The notes: generated by a model not told the origin, from the letters alone. A stretch of DNA of 64,000 nucleotides from Azonexus sp. (GCF_030824335.1 NZ_JAVBXX010000018.1:1-64000); one strand, 5' to 3'; positions 31,010 through 40,677 are shown, numbered from the stretch's first letter. Translations and numbers: made by a program.

Positions 31010-33217
31010 TCAATACTCCTGCAACATCGCCATTTCCTTGTCGGCACGACGCAAGCGCAGGGCCAGAGAATGCGAAAGCGCCCCCAGAAGCGTCAGGGCA
31101 AGACGCTTGTGCTCTTCGGAAATGCTGTGGAATTGCTCCGAAGACAGGACAAAAACTTCTGTTTCAACCTCGGCCAGAGCATCGTCCCCACGCGGTCGGC
31201 CATCGAGAAATGCCAAACCACCAAAGAAGTCGCCGCGCCCATAGGTGCCAACATGGCGTTCATGCCCGGCCCCCAGAGGTAGAAAGACTTTTACCAGGCC
31301 CCGACGAATCAGGTAAATCGCGTTCCCTTGTTCACCACGCGAATAAATTACCTCGCCAACGCCGTAAACCCGGGTGACCAGGCGTGACTCGAGATCGGCC
31401 AGGGTTTCATCCTTGCGATTCTTGAACAGTTCCATTTCCTGGAGCTGCAAGGGTGTTTCAGGCTCGACGATCAGCGTTTCCCGCTCGCCGAGCAACCTGT
31501 CCTCAACCCACTCGATCGCGCTATCCAGTTCGTCAAACAAGCGAACGGTTTCCGGATTTTCGGTCACCCCCGTTTGTGCCAGGAACTCGCGCAGGTTGCG
31601 ATTATTCGACGAATGCTCCCGAACGCTGGACAGCAACAGCAGCGCCCCGCGTTCCGCCAGCGCATCGCGTATCTGCGACAACAGGTGCGCCGCAGTCACG
31701 TCGACGGACTGAACGCGCTTCATGTCGAGAATGATGAAATTGCGACTTTTGATTTCCGCATCAAGCTGGCCGAACAACTGCTGGGTCGTACCAAAAAACA
31801 AACTGCCCTGCAATTCGAAAATAACCGCCTGCTCCCCTTTGCTCTCAAGTATCCGGGTCTCTCTCTCCGGGCGATAGCAATTGGACGACATCTGGTTAAC
31901 GTAAAACTTGTGGCGCACCACGGAGCCGCCAATTTGTTCGCGCAGGAACAGAATGATCGCCATCGCCACGCCGACACCGGAGGCAGCAAGCAAACCCACG
32001 GTCAGCGCTACGATCACGACGGCGACTACCACACCAAAATCGAGGACGGTGGCGGACGACTCGATGAAGCGCAGCGGCGCGCGATCAATCATCCGCACAC
32101 CAACCACCAGCAGGATGCCAGCCAGTGCAGCAAAGGGAATCCAGGCGATGAAGCTGCTCAGCACCAAGGCGAAGATCAGGGCAGAAATCCCTTCGATCAA
32201 GCCCGAAGCCCGCGTTTGCGCGCCGCTCGACAGGTTGACCATGGTTGCCCCCATCGTACCGGCCCCGGGAATGCCGCCGACGGACGAAGAAGCCACGTTG
32301 GCAATGCCCTGGGCAATCAGTTCGCGGTTGGGATTGTGCTGGGTTCGGGTCATCTGGTCGACCACCACGCAGGTTTTCAGGGTGTCGATCGACAACAGCA
32401 CGGCCAGCGTCAGGGCGCTGCCGGTCAGCGAGGCAATCTGCGCCAGACGTAGATCACCCAATTCGTGCCAACGCCCGGTAATGGACGTGAAGTAGCCGTC
32501 GCCACTGACCCCGAGCGGACCAATCAGCAAGGCATTGTCGGTTAGCTGCAATAGACTGGCATCCTGAATCGCCAGTCCAAAGTAAGTCAGCAAGCCGGCG
32601 ATGATCGCCAGGATGGTGCCGGGTACGGCGCGCGTCCACATACTACCCAGCGTCATCGCCAGGATGCTGGCACCACCGACCGCCATGGCTCGCCAATCCC
32701 ACAGATGCGGCGCCAGCAGCACTTGATACCAGGTTGAATTCCCGGTCACCCCGAGCAATGCCGGCACCTGGCTGCCAATGATGATCAGCCCGACACCGGT
32801 CATGTAACCGCTGACCACCGGATAGGGGATGTATTTGATCAAACGCCCCAAGCCGACAAAACCGAACAATACCTGGAAGAGCCCAGCCAGAATGCCCAGC
32901 ATCAACAGCATCAGGATGACATTGCCGGCCGATACGCCTTCTCCGAGAAACTGGATGGCAAAAGCCGATAACAGCGCAGCAGCCGGCGCACAGGGCGCGC
33001 TGATCAGACGTTCGGTACCGCCCAAGAGCGAGGCCAGCAGCCCGATGATCGTGGCCCCGACAATGCCGGCCAGCGCCCCGAGCGCCGCATGCGATGGCGA
33101 AATGGCCGCATAGACGGTGACGCCGAAAGCAATCGATGCGGGCAACGCGACCAGCATGGCCGCCAGCCCGCCCCAGAAGTCACCGATTTGGTAGAGCCGT
33201 TTGAACACCCCTTGCAT
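31010..33217 (-). CDS. SulP-family anion transporter with STAS and cyclic nucleotide-binding domains
   Basis: 735 aa. Residues about 1-430 form the SulP membrane domain (start MQGVFKRLYQIGDFWGGLAA, signature region VVSGYMTGVGLIIIGSQVPA). A STAS domain follows (about 450-560) with FIILDMKRVQSVDVTAAHLL, the anti-sigma-antagonist-like core. The C-terminal 140 residues are a cNMP-binding/Crp-like sensor domain (about 590-730) with the phosphate-binding cassette-like GRGDFFGGLAFLDGRPRGD. The substrate could be sulfate, bicarbonate or another anion; it cannot be read from sequence. The three-domain form suggests gating by a cyclic nucleotide or similar ligand. The gene is transcribed away from the tsaD terminator and appears to be alone. 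Confidence 0.9.
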   Translation of the reverse strand: MQGVFKRLYQIGDFWGGLAAMLVALPASIAFGVTVYAAISPSHAALGALAGIVGATIIGLLASLLGGTERLISAPCAPAAALLSAFAIQFLGEGVSAGNVILMLLMLGILAGLFQVLFGFVGLGRLIKYIPYPVVSGYMTGVGLIIIGSQVPALLGVTGNSTWYQVLLAPHLWDWRAMAVGGASILAMTLGSMWTRAVPGTILAIIAGLLTYFGLAIQDASLLQLTDNALLIGPLGVSGDGYFTSITGRWHELGDLRLAQIASLTGSALTLAVLLSIDTLKTCVVVDQMTRTQHNPNRELIAQGIANVASSSVGGIPGAGTMGATMVNLSSGAQTRASGLIEGISALIFALVLSSFIAWIPFAALAGILLVVGVRMIDRAPLRFIESSATVLDFGVVVAVVIVALTVGLLAASGVGVAMAIILFLREQIGGSVVRHKFYVNQMSSNCYRPERETRILESKGEQAVIFELQGSLFFGTTQQLFGQLDAEIKSRNFIILDMKRVQSVDVTAAHLLSQIRDALAERGALLLLSSVREHSSNNRNLREFLAQTGVTENPETVRLFDELDSAIEWVEDRLLGERETLIVEPETPLQLQEMELFKNRKDETLADLESRLVTRVYGVGEVIYSRGEQGNAIYLIRRGLVKVFLPLGAGHERHVGTYGRGDFFGGLAFLDGRPRGDDALAEVETEVFVLSSEQFHSISEEHKRLALTLLGALSHSLALRLRRADKEMAMLQEY

Positions 33218-33289
33218 CGCGCCCTCTGTCTGAGTGGAGTTTTACAAAGATGTTACTGCTTTTTGCCGCGGGAAAAATACGCAAAAGGG

Positions 33290-33333
33290 AAAAGCGCCGA
33301 TTTTTGCGGTCGACCGCAAAAATCGGCGCTTTT
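33290..33333. terminator. perfect 44-bp palindrome containing GTCGAC copy 4, tsaD terminator
   Basis: Two 22-bp arms (33290-33311 and 33312-33333) are exact reverse complements with no spacer. The centre is TTTTTGCGGTCGACCGCAAAA and the outer ends are AAAAGCGCC / GGCGCTTTT. It starts 6 bp beyond the tsaD stop and so serves as its terminator. The 14-bp dispersed palindrome is its core (33305-33318). Confidence 0.88.
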
Positions 33334-33338
33334 ACAGC

Positions 33339-34382
33339 TTATTTACCGCTAACCGACATCTCCATCAGCGGCCAGCGCGGCTGAACCGCAAAATCGCCGG
33401 CCAGTTTAGCCGGCGTACCAGCCTGCAAGCGCAGACAGCCAGCCAGCGCGATCATCGCGCCGTTGTCGGTACAAAACTCCAGTTCCGGGTAATGGACGCG
33501 GAAACGTTTACGCCGAGCTTCGTCGTTCAAAGTCGCCCGCAATTGCTTGTTGGCCCCGACGCCGCCCGCCACGACCAATTGTTTCAGACCGGTCTGTTTC
33601 ATCGCCTTCAGCGATTTCTTCACCAGCACCTCGACAATGGCTTCCTGAAAGGCGCGCGCCGCATCGGCCTTGAAAACCTCGTCAAGCACTTCTCCGGCAA
33701 CAGCCTGCCGCTCGCGCACCAGCGTCAGAACCGCCGTCTTCAAGCCGGAAAAACTGAAGCTCAGATCACCGGAATGCAACATCGGACGCGGCAAGGTGTA
33801 CTTTTCGGGATCGCCCTGCTCCGCCAGTTTCGACAACAGCGCGCCGCCCGGATACGGCAGGCCAAGCAACTTGGCGCTCTTGTCGAAGGCTTCACCAGCC
33901 GCATCGTCCAGTGTTTCGCCGAGCAACTCATAACGGCCGACACCGTCCACCCGCATCAACTGCGTATGCCCGCCGGAAACCAGCAGGGCAACGAACGGGA
34001 AGGTCGGTGGATCGCTCGACAGCAACGGCGACAACAAATGGCCTTCGAGGTGATGCACCGGGATGGTCGGCTTGTCGAGCGCCAGCGCCAGGGCTTCGGC
34101 AAAAGCACAGCCGACCAGCAAGGCACCGGATAAACCCGGACCACGGGTATAGGCGATGGCATCGACCTCGGCCAGCGATTTTCCGGCATTTTCCAGGGTC
34201 GACCGCAATAAAGGCACAACGCGCCGGATATGATCGCGCGACGCCAGCTCGGGCACCACACCGCCGTACTCGGCATGCATCGCCACCTGAGAATGGAGGG
34301 CGTGCGACAACAGGCCAGATGCGCTGTCGTAAAGCGCAATACCGGTTTCGTCGCAGGAGGATTCAATGCCGAGGATCAACAT
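33339..34382 (-). CDS. tsaD: tRNA threonylcarbamoyladenosine biosynthesis protein TsaD
   Basis: 347 aa ASKHA-fold enzyme that, with TsaB and TsaE, transfers threonylcarbamoyl to A37 of ANN-decoding tRNAs. The start [20 protein letters not shown] is the universal TsaD N-terminus. Metal-binding His residues lie in [13 protein letters not shown]; other signs are [24 protein letters not shown], and [13 protein letters not shown] near the C-terminus. Single-gene unit divergent from rpsU, a common pairing in proteobacteria. A half copy of the GTCGAC palindrome (GGTCGACCGCAATAAA) lies inside, but in a different reading phase from the other intragenic copies. Confidence 0.96.
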   Translation of the reverse strand: MLILGIESSCDETGIALYDSASGLLSHALHSQVAMHAEYGGVVPELASRDHIRRVVPLLRSTLENAGKSLAEVDAIAYTRGPGLSGALLVGCAFAEALALALDKPTIPVHHLEGHLLSPLLSSDPPTFPFVALLVSGGHTQLMRVDGVGRYELLGETLDDAAGEAFDKSAKLLGLPYPGGALLSKLAEQGDPEKYTLPRPMLHSGDLSFSFSGLKTAVLTLVRERQAVAGEVLDEVFKADAARAFQEAIVEVLVKKSLKAMKQTGLKQLVVAGGVGANKQLRATLNDEARRKRFRVHYPELEFCTDNGAMIALAGCLRLQAGTPAKLAGDFAVQPRWPLMEMSVSGK

Positions 34383-34400
34383 GGGCACGAATTTTAACAC

Positions 34401-34430
34401 TTGGCGATAGCCCTTCCCTTGCAATATAAT
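34401..34430 (+). promoter_or_regulatory. sigma-70 promoter of the rpsU-dnaG-rpoD unit
   Basis: -35 TTGGCG (34401-34406), 18-bp spacer and a consensus -10 TATAAT (34425-34430), about 90 bp before rpsU. Divergent from tsaD. Confidence 0.65.
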
Positions 34431-34521
34431 CATCGGCTTTCCGCAACTGTGCGGACACAAATTTTGCGCGCACTGTCGTTTACTTGACCTGACAGGCGCC
34501 TAACGGGAGGGGGTGATTTAT

Positions 34522-34734
34522 ATGCCGAACATTCGTGTCAAGGAAAACGAGCCGTTCGAAGTGGCCATTCGTCGCTTCAAGCGCACTGTCGAAAAGACGG
34601 GTCTTCTGACCGAACTGCGTGCCCGTGAGTTTTACGAAAAGCCCACCGCCGAACGCAAACGCAAGGCCGCTGCTGCCGTCAAACGCCAGAACAAGCGCCT
34701 CCGTAGCCTGACCCTGCCGCCGAAGATGTACTGA
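34522..34734 (+). CDS. rpsU: 30S ribosomal protein S21
   Basis: 70 aa, basic. [20 protein letters not shown] with the Lys/Arg-rich C-terminus ([17 protein letters not shown]) is typical S21, which helps base-pair the anti-Shine-Dalgarno region. The start is preceded by a long purine tract, GGGAGGGGGTG. First gene of the macromolecular synthesis operon. Confidence 0.97.
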   Translation: MPNIRVKENEPFEVAIRRFKRTVEKTGLLTELRAREFYEKPTAERKRKAAAAVKRQNKRLRSLTLPPKMY

Positions 34735-34762
34735 TCCAGTACAGCTTTGCAGCAAAAAAATG

Positions 34763-34794
34763 AGCCGCCCGCCCTCAAAAGCTGGCGGCTTTTT
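34763..34794 (+). terminator. hairpin with T run after rpsU
   Basis: AGCCGCC (34763-34769) pairs with GGCGGCT (34784-34790), followed by TTTT. It sits between rpsU and the YqeY gene. In this operon such a hairpin usually acts as a partial terminator, keeping S21 levels above those of primase and sigma. Confidence 0.7.
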
Positions 34795-34836
34795 CCTTCC
34801 TGCTTTTCCCCCACCTTTCCTGAGCAAGTCAGCAAA

Positions 34837-35283
34837 ATGAGCCTCAAAGCCCGCATTACCGAAGACATGAAAACGGCCATGAAGGCCAAGGAAGCCGCCC
34901 GCCTGGCCGCCATTCGCCTGCTGCTCGCCGCCATCAAACAAAAGGAAGTCGACGAGCGCGTCGAACTCGACGATGCGGCCGTCGCTGCAGTCATCGAAAA
35001 GCTGGTCAAGCAGCGCAAGGACAGCGTAACCCAATACGAAGCCGCCAACCGTCAAGACCTGGCCGATGTGGAAAAGGCGGAAATCGCCATTCTCGCCACC
35101 TACCTGCCGGAAAAAATGAGCGCCGAGGAAACCGCTGCTGCCGTCGCCGCTGCCGTTGCCGAAACCGGCGCCAAAGGCCCGGCCGACATGGGCAAGCTGA
35201 TGGCCGTACTGAAGCCGCAACTGGCCGGCAAAGCCGACATGGCGGAAGTCTCCAAACTGGTCAAGGCGGCACTTGCCGGCTAA
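34837..35283 (+). CDS. yqeY: YqeY/GatB-like protein
   Basis: 148 aa, helical, starting MSLKARITEDMKTAMKAKEA. The YqeY family shares the C-terminal tRNA-interacting fold of GatB; its cellular role is unclear. Conserved region: LAAIRLLLAAIKQKEVDERV and ILATYLPEKMSAEE. It lies between rpsU and dnaG, its usual place. Confidence 0.93.
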   Translation: MSLKARITEDMKTAMKAKEAARLAAIRLLLAAIKQKEVDERVELDDAAVAAVIEKLVKQRKDSVTQYEAANRQDLADVEKAEIAILATYLPEKMSAEETAAAVAAAVAETGAKGPADMGKLMAVLKPQLAGKADMAEVSKLVKAALAG

Positions 35284-35373
35284 CACCATGCAAACCTTGC
35301 GCAACGCGAAGACGAGTATCGGAAGCCCCTGCGGGACACGCCGTCGTCTGCAGCGCAGCGCAACGAAAAATCC

Positions 35374-37110
35374 ATGATCCCGGAGAGTTTCATCCAGGAT
35401 CTGCTGGCCCGGGTCGACATCGTCGACCTGGTGGACAGCTACGTGCCGCTGAAAAAAGCAGGCGCCAACTACGCTGCCTGCTGCCCCTTCCATAACGAAA
35501 AATCCCCGTCCTTCACGGTCAGCCCGACCAAGCAGTTCTACCACTGCTTCGGCTGCGGCGCCCACGGCACGGCCATCGGCTTCGTCATGGAATACCAGGG
35601 CATCGGCTTTGTCGACGCCATCAAGGACCTGGCCAGCCGTGCCGGCATGCAGGTACCGGAAAGCGAAGGCCGTTCCTTTGCCGACGAAAAACCCGGACAA
35701 ACCCGAGCGCTGATCGAAATCATGGCGCAGGCCACCCAGTACTACAAGGACCAGCTCAAGCGCTCGCCGAAAGCCATCGAATATTGCAAGAAACGCGGGT
35801 TGACCGGAGAAATCGCCGCCCGCTACGGCATGGGCTACGCACCCGATGGATGGCAGAACCTGCAGGAAATTTTCCCGGATTACAACGCCGAAGAATTGAA
35901 GGTAGCCGGCCTGGTCATCGAGAACGAAGCCGGCCGGCGCTACGACCGTTTCCGCGATCGCCTGATGATCCCGATCATCAACCCGAAAGGCGACATCATC
36001 GCCTTCGGCGGGCGCGTCATCGACCAGGGCGAGCCAAAGTACCTGAACTCACCGGAAACCCCGCTCTTCGAAAAAGGCCGCGAACTCTTCGGCCTGCCCC
36101 AGGCTCGCCAGAGCCTGCGCGAGACCAATACAGTCATCGTCACCGAAGGCTACATGGACGTCATCGCGCTGGCGCAGAATGGCGTCGGCAACGCCGTCGC
36201 TACGCTCGGCACGGCCACCACCGCAACGCATGTGCAAAAACTGCTGCGCCAGGTCGACCGCATCGTCTTCTGCTTCGACGGCGACAATGCCGGCCGAAAA
36301 GCCGCCTGGCGCGCGCTGGAAAACGCACTGGAAGCGCTGGTCGACAACAAGCAGATCGGTTTCATCTTCCTGCCCGCCGAGCACGACCCGGACAGCTTCA
36401 TCCGCGAATTCGGCAAAGCGGAATTCGACCGCCAGGTCATCCAGGCCATGCCGCTATCGGATTTCCTGCTGCGCGAACTGGCCCAGCGCTGCGACCTGAC
36501 CAGCTCCGAAGGCAAGGCCAAGCTGATCTACGAAGCCAAACCCCTGCTGCTCAAGCTGCCGACGCCATTGCTACGCCTGCAACTGGTCAAACGCCTGGCC
36601 GAAGCCAGCGGTTTCGTTCAAACCGAAGTCGAACGCCTGTGCGAACTGAAATCCTACGCACCCGCCGCCCCGGTCCGCGCCAAACGCAGCGCACCGTCGC
36701 TGACCAAAAACCTGCTGCGCATCGTGCTGCACAAACCCGTACTTGCTGCCGAACTTCCCGGCGAACTTTTGCCGGACACCCCGGAGCGGCCAGCCCTGCT
36801 GCGTTTGCAGCAACTGGTCCGGGCCGGCTCTGGGATTCAGAACTACGCCGCCTTGCGCGAACAGTTACGCGGGCTGCCGGAAGAACAAATGATCGAATCT
36901 GCCGCATCGGAACTTCTCAGCCTGCCGTTTGACGAAGGTGAAGCCGATGCCGAATTTCACGCAACGGTAGGAAAGCTGCGCGATAGTGGGCAGATGCGCG
37001 TATTTGCCGACCTGCAGGCAAAAGCACAACAATTCGGCGTAGCCGGCCTGTCGGCCGCTGAAAAACAGGCCTACATCCAGCTACTCTCCAGCCGGGGAAA
37101 TCGTAGCTAA
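35374..37110 (+). CDS. dnaG: DNA primase
   Basis: 578 aa. Makes RNA primers at the replication fork. The N-terminal zinc-binding domain has Cys37, His40, Cys58 and Cys61 (CCPFHNEKSPSF and FYHCFGCGAHG). The TOPRIM catalytic core includes VTEGYMDVIAL (Glu258) and FCFDGDNAGRKAAW. The C-terminal helicase-binding domain is present (about 430-578). Standard length and position between yqeY and rpoD. Confidence 0.96.
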   Translation: MIPESFIQDLLARVDIVDLVDSYVPLKKAGANYAACCPFHNEKSPSFTVSPTKQFYHCFGCGAHGTAIGFVMEYQGIGFVDAIKDLASRAGMQVPESEGRSFADEKPGQTRALIEIMAQATQYYKDQLKRSPKAIEYCKKRGLTGEIAARYGMGYAPDGWQNLQEIFPDYNAEELKVAGLVIENEAGRRYDRFRDRLMIPIINPKGDIIAFGGRVIDQGEPKYLNSPETPLFEKGRELFGLPQARQSLRETNTVIVTEGYMDVIALAQNGVGNAVATLGTATTATHVQKLLRQVDRIVFCFDGDNAGRKAAWRALENALEALVDNKQIGFIFLPAEHDPDSFIREFGKAEFDRQVIQAMPLSDFLLRELAQRCDLTSSEGKAKLIYEAKPLLLKLPTPLLRLQLVKRLAEASGFVQTEVERLCELKSYAPAAPVRAKRSAPSLTKNLLRIVLHKPVLAAELPGELLPDTPERPALLRLQQLVRAGSGIQNYAALREQLRGLPEEQMIESAASELLSLPFDEGEADAEFHATVGKLRDSGQMRVFADLQAKAQQFGVAGLSAAEKQAYIQLLSSRGNRS

Positions 37111-37156
37111 GCTGTGGTAAAATTTATGGTTTTCTCCAATTACATGGATCGTGTTC

Positions 37157-39133
37157 ATGGCTAAGGCAAAAGACATCGCTAAGGAAGCACCCAAGGCTCG
37201 CATCAGCAAAGCCAAGGAAAAGGCTGCCGAAAAGGCGCTGCTCGAAGGCGCGATGGCAGAAACCCCGCAACCGCTCGACGCCGAAGCGCGCAAGATGCGC
37301 CTGAAGGCGCTGATCAAGCTGGGCAAGGAACGCGGTTACCTGACCTACGCTGAAATCAACGACCACCTGCCCGATGACGTGGTCGATGCGGAGAGTATCG
37401 AAGCGATCATCTCCACCTTCAGCGAAATGAGTATCCAGGTCTTCGACGAAGCCCCGGCTGCCGAAGACCTGCTGATGTCGGACACCGCCGCTGCCGCCAC
37501 CGACGATGAAGAAGTCGAAGCGCAAGCCGAACAGGCCCTGTCCACGGTCGACTCCGAATTTGGTCGCACCACCGACCCGGTGCGCATGTACATGCGTGAA
37601 ATGGGTTCGGTCGAGTTGCTGACCCGCGAAGGCGAAATCGAAATCGCCAAGCGTATCGAAGAAGGCCTGAAACACATGATCCAGGCCATTTCGGCCTGCC
37701 CGACCACGATCACTGACATTCTCGAAGTCGCCGCCAAGGTTGAAGCCGATGAAATGCGCATCGATGAACTGATCGACGGCCTGATCGATCCGAATGCCGT
37801 CGAGCAGGAACCGGCACCGGAAGTAGCCAGTTCAGGCGACGAAGACGAAGAGGACGAAGAGGACGAAGAAGATGCCGACGAAGGTGGCGGTGCCGCAGCC
37901 GCTTCCTTGCTACAACTGAAGACCGAAGGCATCGAACGCTTCCAGGCCATCCGGGCAATTCACGCCAAGATGCAAAAAATGCTGGGCAGCAAGGGCTCGC
38001 AGGACAAGGCCTACCTCAAGTTGCAGCAGCAACTGTCCGACGAACTGATGAACATCCGTTTCACGTCGCGCAGCATCGAACGCCTGTGCGACAGCGTCCG
38101 CAGCATGGTTGAGGAAGTCCGCGGCTGTGAACGAAAAATCCAGCAAATCTGCGTTGACCGCGTGCGTATGCCGCGTCCGCACTTTATTCAGTCGTTCCCG
38201 GGCAACGAAATCAATATCGACTGGGTCGATGCGGAAATCGCCGCTGCGCCGAAGACCTACGTCGCCATCCTGACGCGCTGCGCACCGGACATCCAGGAAG
38301 AACAGCGCAAGCTGCTCGCCCTGCAGGAACGCATCGGCATTCCCTTGAAGGAACTCAAGGAAATCAACAAGCAGATGTCCACCGGCGAAGCCAAGGCCCG
38401 CCGCGCCAAACGCGAAATGACCGAAGCCAACCTGCGTCTGGTTATCTCGATTGCCAAGAAATACACCAACCGCGGCCTGCAGTTCCTTGACCTGATCCAG
38501 GAAGGCAACATCGGTCTGATGAAGGCGGTGGACAAGTTCGAATACCGTCGCGGCTACAAGTTCTCGACCTACGCCACGTGGTGGATCCGCCAAGCCATCA
38601 CCCGCTCCATCGCTGACCAGGCGCGGACCATCCGTATCCCGGTGCACATGATCGAGACAATCAACAAGATGAACCGGATCAGCCGCCAGATTCTGCAGGA
38701 AACCGGGGCAGAACCCGATCCGGCGACCCTGGCCAAGAAGATGGACATGCCGGAAGACAAGATCCGCAAGATCATGAAGATTTCCAAGGAGCCCATCTCC
38801 ATGGAAACCCCGATCGGCGACGACGACGACTCCCACCTCGGCGACTTTATCGAAGACTCCGGCACCCTTGCCCCAGCCGATGCAGCAATGTTCTCCAGCC
38901 TGCGCGGCGTGACCAAGGACATTCTGGATAGCCTGACCACGAGGGAAGCCAAGGTCCTGCGCATGCGTTTCGGTATTGAAATGAACACTGACCATACGCT
39001 GGAAGAAGTCGGCAAACAGTTCGACGTCACCCGCGAACGCATCCGCCAGATCGAAGCCAAGGCCCTGCGCAAGCTGCGTCACCCGAGCCGCTCGGACAAG
39101 CTGCGCAGCTTCCTCGACCCGACCGGCAACTAA
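37157..39133 (+). CDS. rpoD: RNA polymerase sigma factor RpoD (sigma-70)
   Basis: 658 aa housekeeping sigma factor. Region 1.1 is followed by 1.2 ([20 protein letters not shown]). A long acidic stretch (about 228-240, [16 protein letters not shown]) lies in the non-conserved region. Region 2 has [20 protein letters not shown] and [18 protein letters not shown], and region 4 the helix-turn-helix [23 protein letters not shown] at 37157 is preferred over the GTG two codons upstream. A possible -10 (TAAAAT, 37118-37123) suggests an extra promoter at the dnaG end. The tRNA gene follows 7 bp after the stop. Confidence 0.97.
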   Translation: MAKAKDIAKEAPKARISKAKEKAAEKALLEGAMAETPQPLDAEARKMRLKALIKLGKERGYLTYAEINDHLPDDVVDAESIEAIISTFSEMSIQVFDEAPAAEDLLMSDTAAAATDDEEVEAQAEQALSTVDSEFGRTTDPVRMYMREMGSVELLTREGEIEIAKRIEEGLKHMIQAISACPTTITDILEVAAKVEADEMRIDELIDGLIDPNAVEQEPAPEVASSGDEDEEDEEDEEDADEGGGAAAASLLQLKTEGIERFQAIRAIHAKMQKMLGSKGSQDKAYLKLQQQLSDELMNIRFTSRSIERLCDSVRSMVEEVRGCERKIQQICVDRVRMPRPHFIQSFPGNEINIDWVDAEIAAAPKTYVAILTRCAPDIQEEQRKLLALQERIGIPLKELKEINKQMSTGEAKARRAKREMTEANLRLVISIAKKYTNRGLQFLDLIQEGNIGLMKAVDKFEYRRGYKFSTYATWWIRQAITRSIADQARTIRIPVHMIETINKMNRISRQILQETGAEPDPATLAKKMDMPEDKIRKIMKISKEPISMETPIGDDDDSHLGDFIEDSGTLAPADAAMFSSLRGVTKDILDSLTTREAKVLRMRFGIEMNTDHTLEEVGKQFDVTRERIRQIEAKALRKLRHPSRSDKLRSFLDPTGN

Positions 39134-39140
39134 GCTTTCC

Positions 39141-39217
39141 GGGCCCGTAGCTCAGTTGGTTAGAGCAGAGGACTCATAATCCTTTGGTCCACGGTTCAAG
39201 TCCGTGCGGGCCCACCA
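39141..39217 (+). tRNA. tRNA with anticodon CAT, probably tRNA-Ile2
   Basis: 77 nt including encoded CCA. The acceptor stem GGGCCCG pairs with CGGGCCC, the D arm is GCTCAGTTGGTTAGAGC, the anticodon loop is CTCATAA, and the T arm is CACGG / CCGTG with loop TTCAAGT. The variable-region bases TTGGTC match the lysidine-modified isoleucine tRNA more than elongator Met. It directly follows rpoD. Confidence 0.93.
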
Positions 39218-39221
39218 ATAT

Positions 39222-39248
39222 AAAAGCCATCCTCCGGGGTGGCTTTTG
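39222..39248 (+). terminator. terminator after the tRNA
   Basis: AAAAGCCA (39222-39229) pairs with TGGCTTTT (39240-39247), a short G/C-rich hairpin ending in T residues. It closes the rpoD-tRNA transcript and could work in both directions. Confidence 0.7.
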
Positions 39249-39275
39249 TCTGACTTATTCAACAGTTGAACGTCC

Positions 39276-40397
39276 ATGTCTAATAGCCAGAACCTAGTCC
39301 TGATCAATACCAACTTCGGGCCTGTCACGATCGAGCTCTACCCCGATCAGGCGCCGACGACTGTGGCCAATTTCCTGCAATACGTCGACAGCAACTTTTA
39401 CGACGGAACGCTTTTCCATCGGGTCATTGATCAATTCATGATCCAGGGTGGTGGCCTGACTCAGTCTTTTCAACAAAAGACGACCTACGCGCCCATTTTG
39501 CTGGAGTCCAACACCGGACTGGAAAATGACCGGGGCACCGTTGCAATGGCCAGAACCAATACGGCCAACTCTGCGACATCCCAGTTTTTCATCAACACCG
39601 TAGACAATCCCTTCCTGAATTATCAAAGCGCCAGCAGCCCCGGCTACGCCGTGTTCGGCACGGTAGTCGATGGCATGGACGTGGTCGACAGCATTTCCGA
39701 CACGCAAACCATAACGGCAAGAATCAACGGAACGATCTACCAGAACTTTCCTTACCCGACCCTGGTCACGATTTTCAGCGCTGATCGTTACACGCTGGCC
39801 GACGCCTTGCTACCGACCACGCACACAACAACGATCAACGAATACGGCGTCACGATAGCGACCTACACAGGAAGCCGCCTCAGCTACGGGATCAAGGCAA
39901 AAGACACGGGGCTGACGGTGACCAGGATCGATGGCCTGCACAGCGGAGAAGTCTTGCCTGACATTCACCGGCTGGCATTTACCGACAAAAAAATGGCGTT
40001 CGACCTCGCACCCGCAGAAAACGCTGGAAAAGCCGCATTGTTCATCGGTTCAATCGCCGACAATTTTTTGAATGCACCCACTGCGGTCGGCACGATTCTT
40101 TCCCTGTTCGATCAAGGCAAAAGCCTGATCGATGTCAGTCAGATGGCGATTGACCTTGGGCTGACCGAGTCACTGGCGGGCTCCAGAAGCAATGCCGATC
40201 TGGCAAAGCTGCTGTACAAAAACATCATTGGCGCAGAAGCCAGCAACGAAATCGCCAACGCCCTGGCTGCAAATATGCAGGGAAGCGGCGGCTCGCTGAG
40301 CCAGGCTGAGTTTCTCGCCAGTGCCGCCATGCTGGATCTGAATCAGCAACAGATTGGACTGATCGGGCTGCAAAGCACGGGTCTGGAATACGCATGA
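39276..40397 (+). CDS. cyclophilin-type peptidyl-prolyl isomerase with type I secretion-like C-terminal region
   Basis: 373 aa. Residues 1-165 are a cyclophilin domain: VTIELYPDQAPTTVANFLQY, then NFYDGTLFHRVIDQFMIQGG and NSATSQFFINTVDNPFL cover the catalytic Arg and binding groove. There is no N-terminal signal peptide. The C-terminal 60 residues (LLYKNIIGAEASNEIANALA, then QQQIGLIGLQSTGLEYA) resemble the DUF4214-type ends of betaproteobacterial type I secretion substrates, which commonly finish with a VGLxxTGLEY-like motif. The middle (about 170-300) is unassigned. The gene sits between the tRNA and a degraded copy of its 3' half, hinting at insertion at the tRNA. Secretion is inference; no transporter genes are present here. 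Confidence 0.8.
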   Translation: MSNSQNLVLINTNFGPVTIELYPDQAPTTVANFLQYVDSNFYDGTLFHRVIDQFMIQGGGLTQSFQQKTTYAPILLESNTGLENDRGTVAMARTNTANSATSQFFINTVDNPFLNYQSASSPGYAVFGTVVDGMDVVDSISDTQTITARINGTIYQNFPYPTLVTIFSADRYTLADALLPTTHTTTINEYGVTIATYTGSRLSYGIKAKDTGLTVTRIDGLHSGEVLPDIHRLAFTDKKMAFDLAPAENAGKAALFIGSIADNFLNAPTAVGTILSLFDQGKSLIDVSQMAIDLGLTESLAGSRSNADLAKLLYKNIIGAEASNEIANALAANMQGSGGSLSQAEFLASAAMLDLNQQQIGLIGLQSTGLEYA

Positions 40398-40571
40398 ACA
40401 TCCGTCTTGCTGCCGAGAAAAACCTGAATTCGCCGCAGCAATAGCCAGAAAGCAAAGCTCGCGGGCCCGGATTTTGGCTTCGGTATATAATCACGGGTTA
40501 CCGGCTATCAATAAAAACACTACAGAAGTGTTGGAGTTTTGAACGCGCACACACGCTTTTTTCGCTCCGGC

Positions 40572-40612
40572 AATCCTTTAGACCACGGCCAAAACCCGTG
40601 CGGCCTCACCAA
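40572..40612 (+). pseudogene. degenerate copy of the tRNA 3' half (possible att remnant)
   Basis: 41 nt that match the 3' half of the tRNA at 39178-39218 at 32 of 41 positions without gaps, including the T-arm stem CACGG / CCGTG and the CACCA end. The anticodon arm and 5' half are missing. A 3'-end duplication downstream of a tRNA is what site-specific integration leaves behind. No integrase remains between the copies. Confidence 0.7.
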
Positions 40613-40677
40613 TTCAATCCATGCGCCAGCCCGAAACAGCCGGGAATGCAGGTGCATTAACCTGATGGAGACTCACC

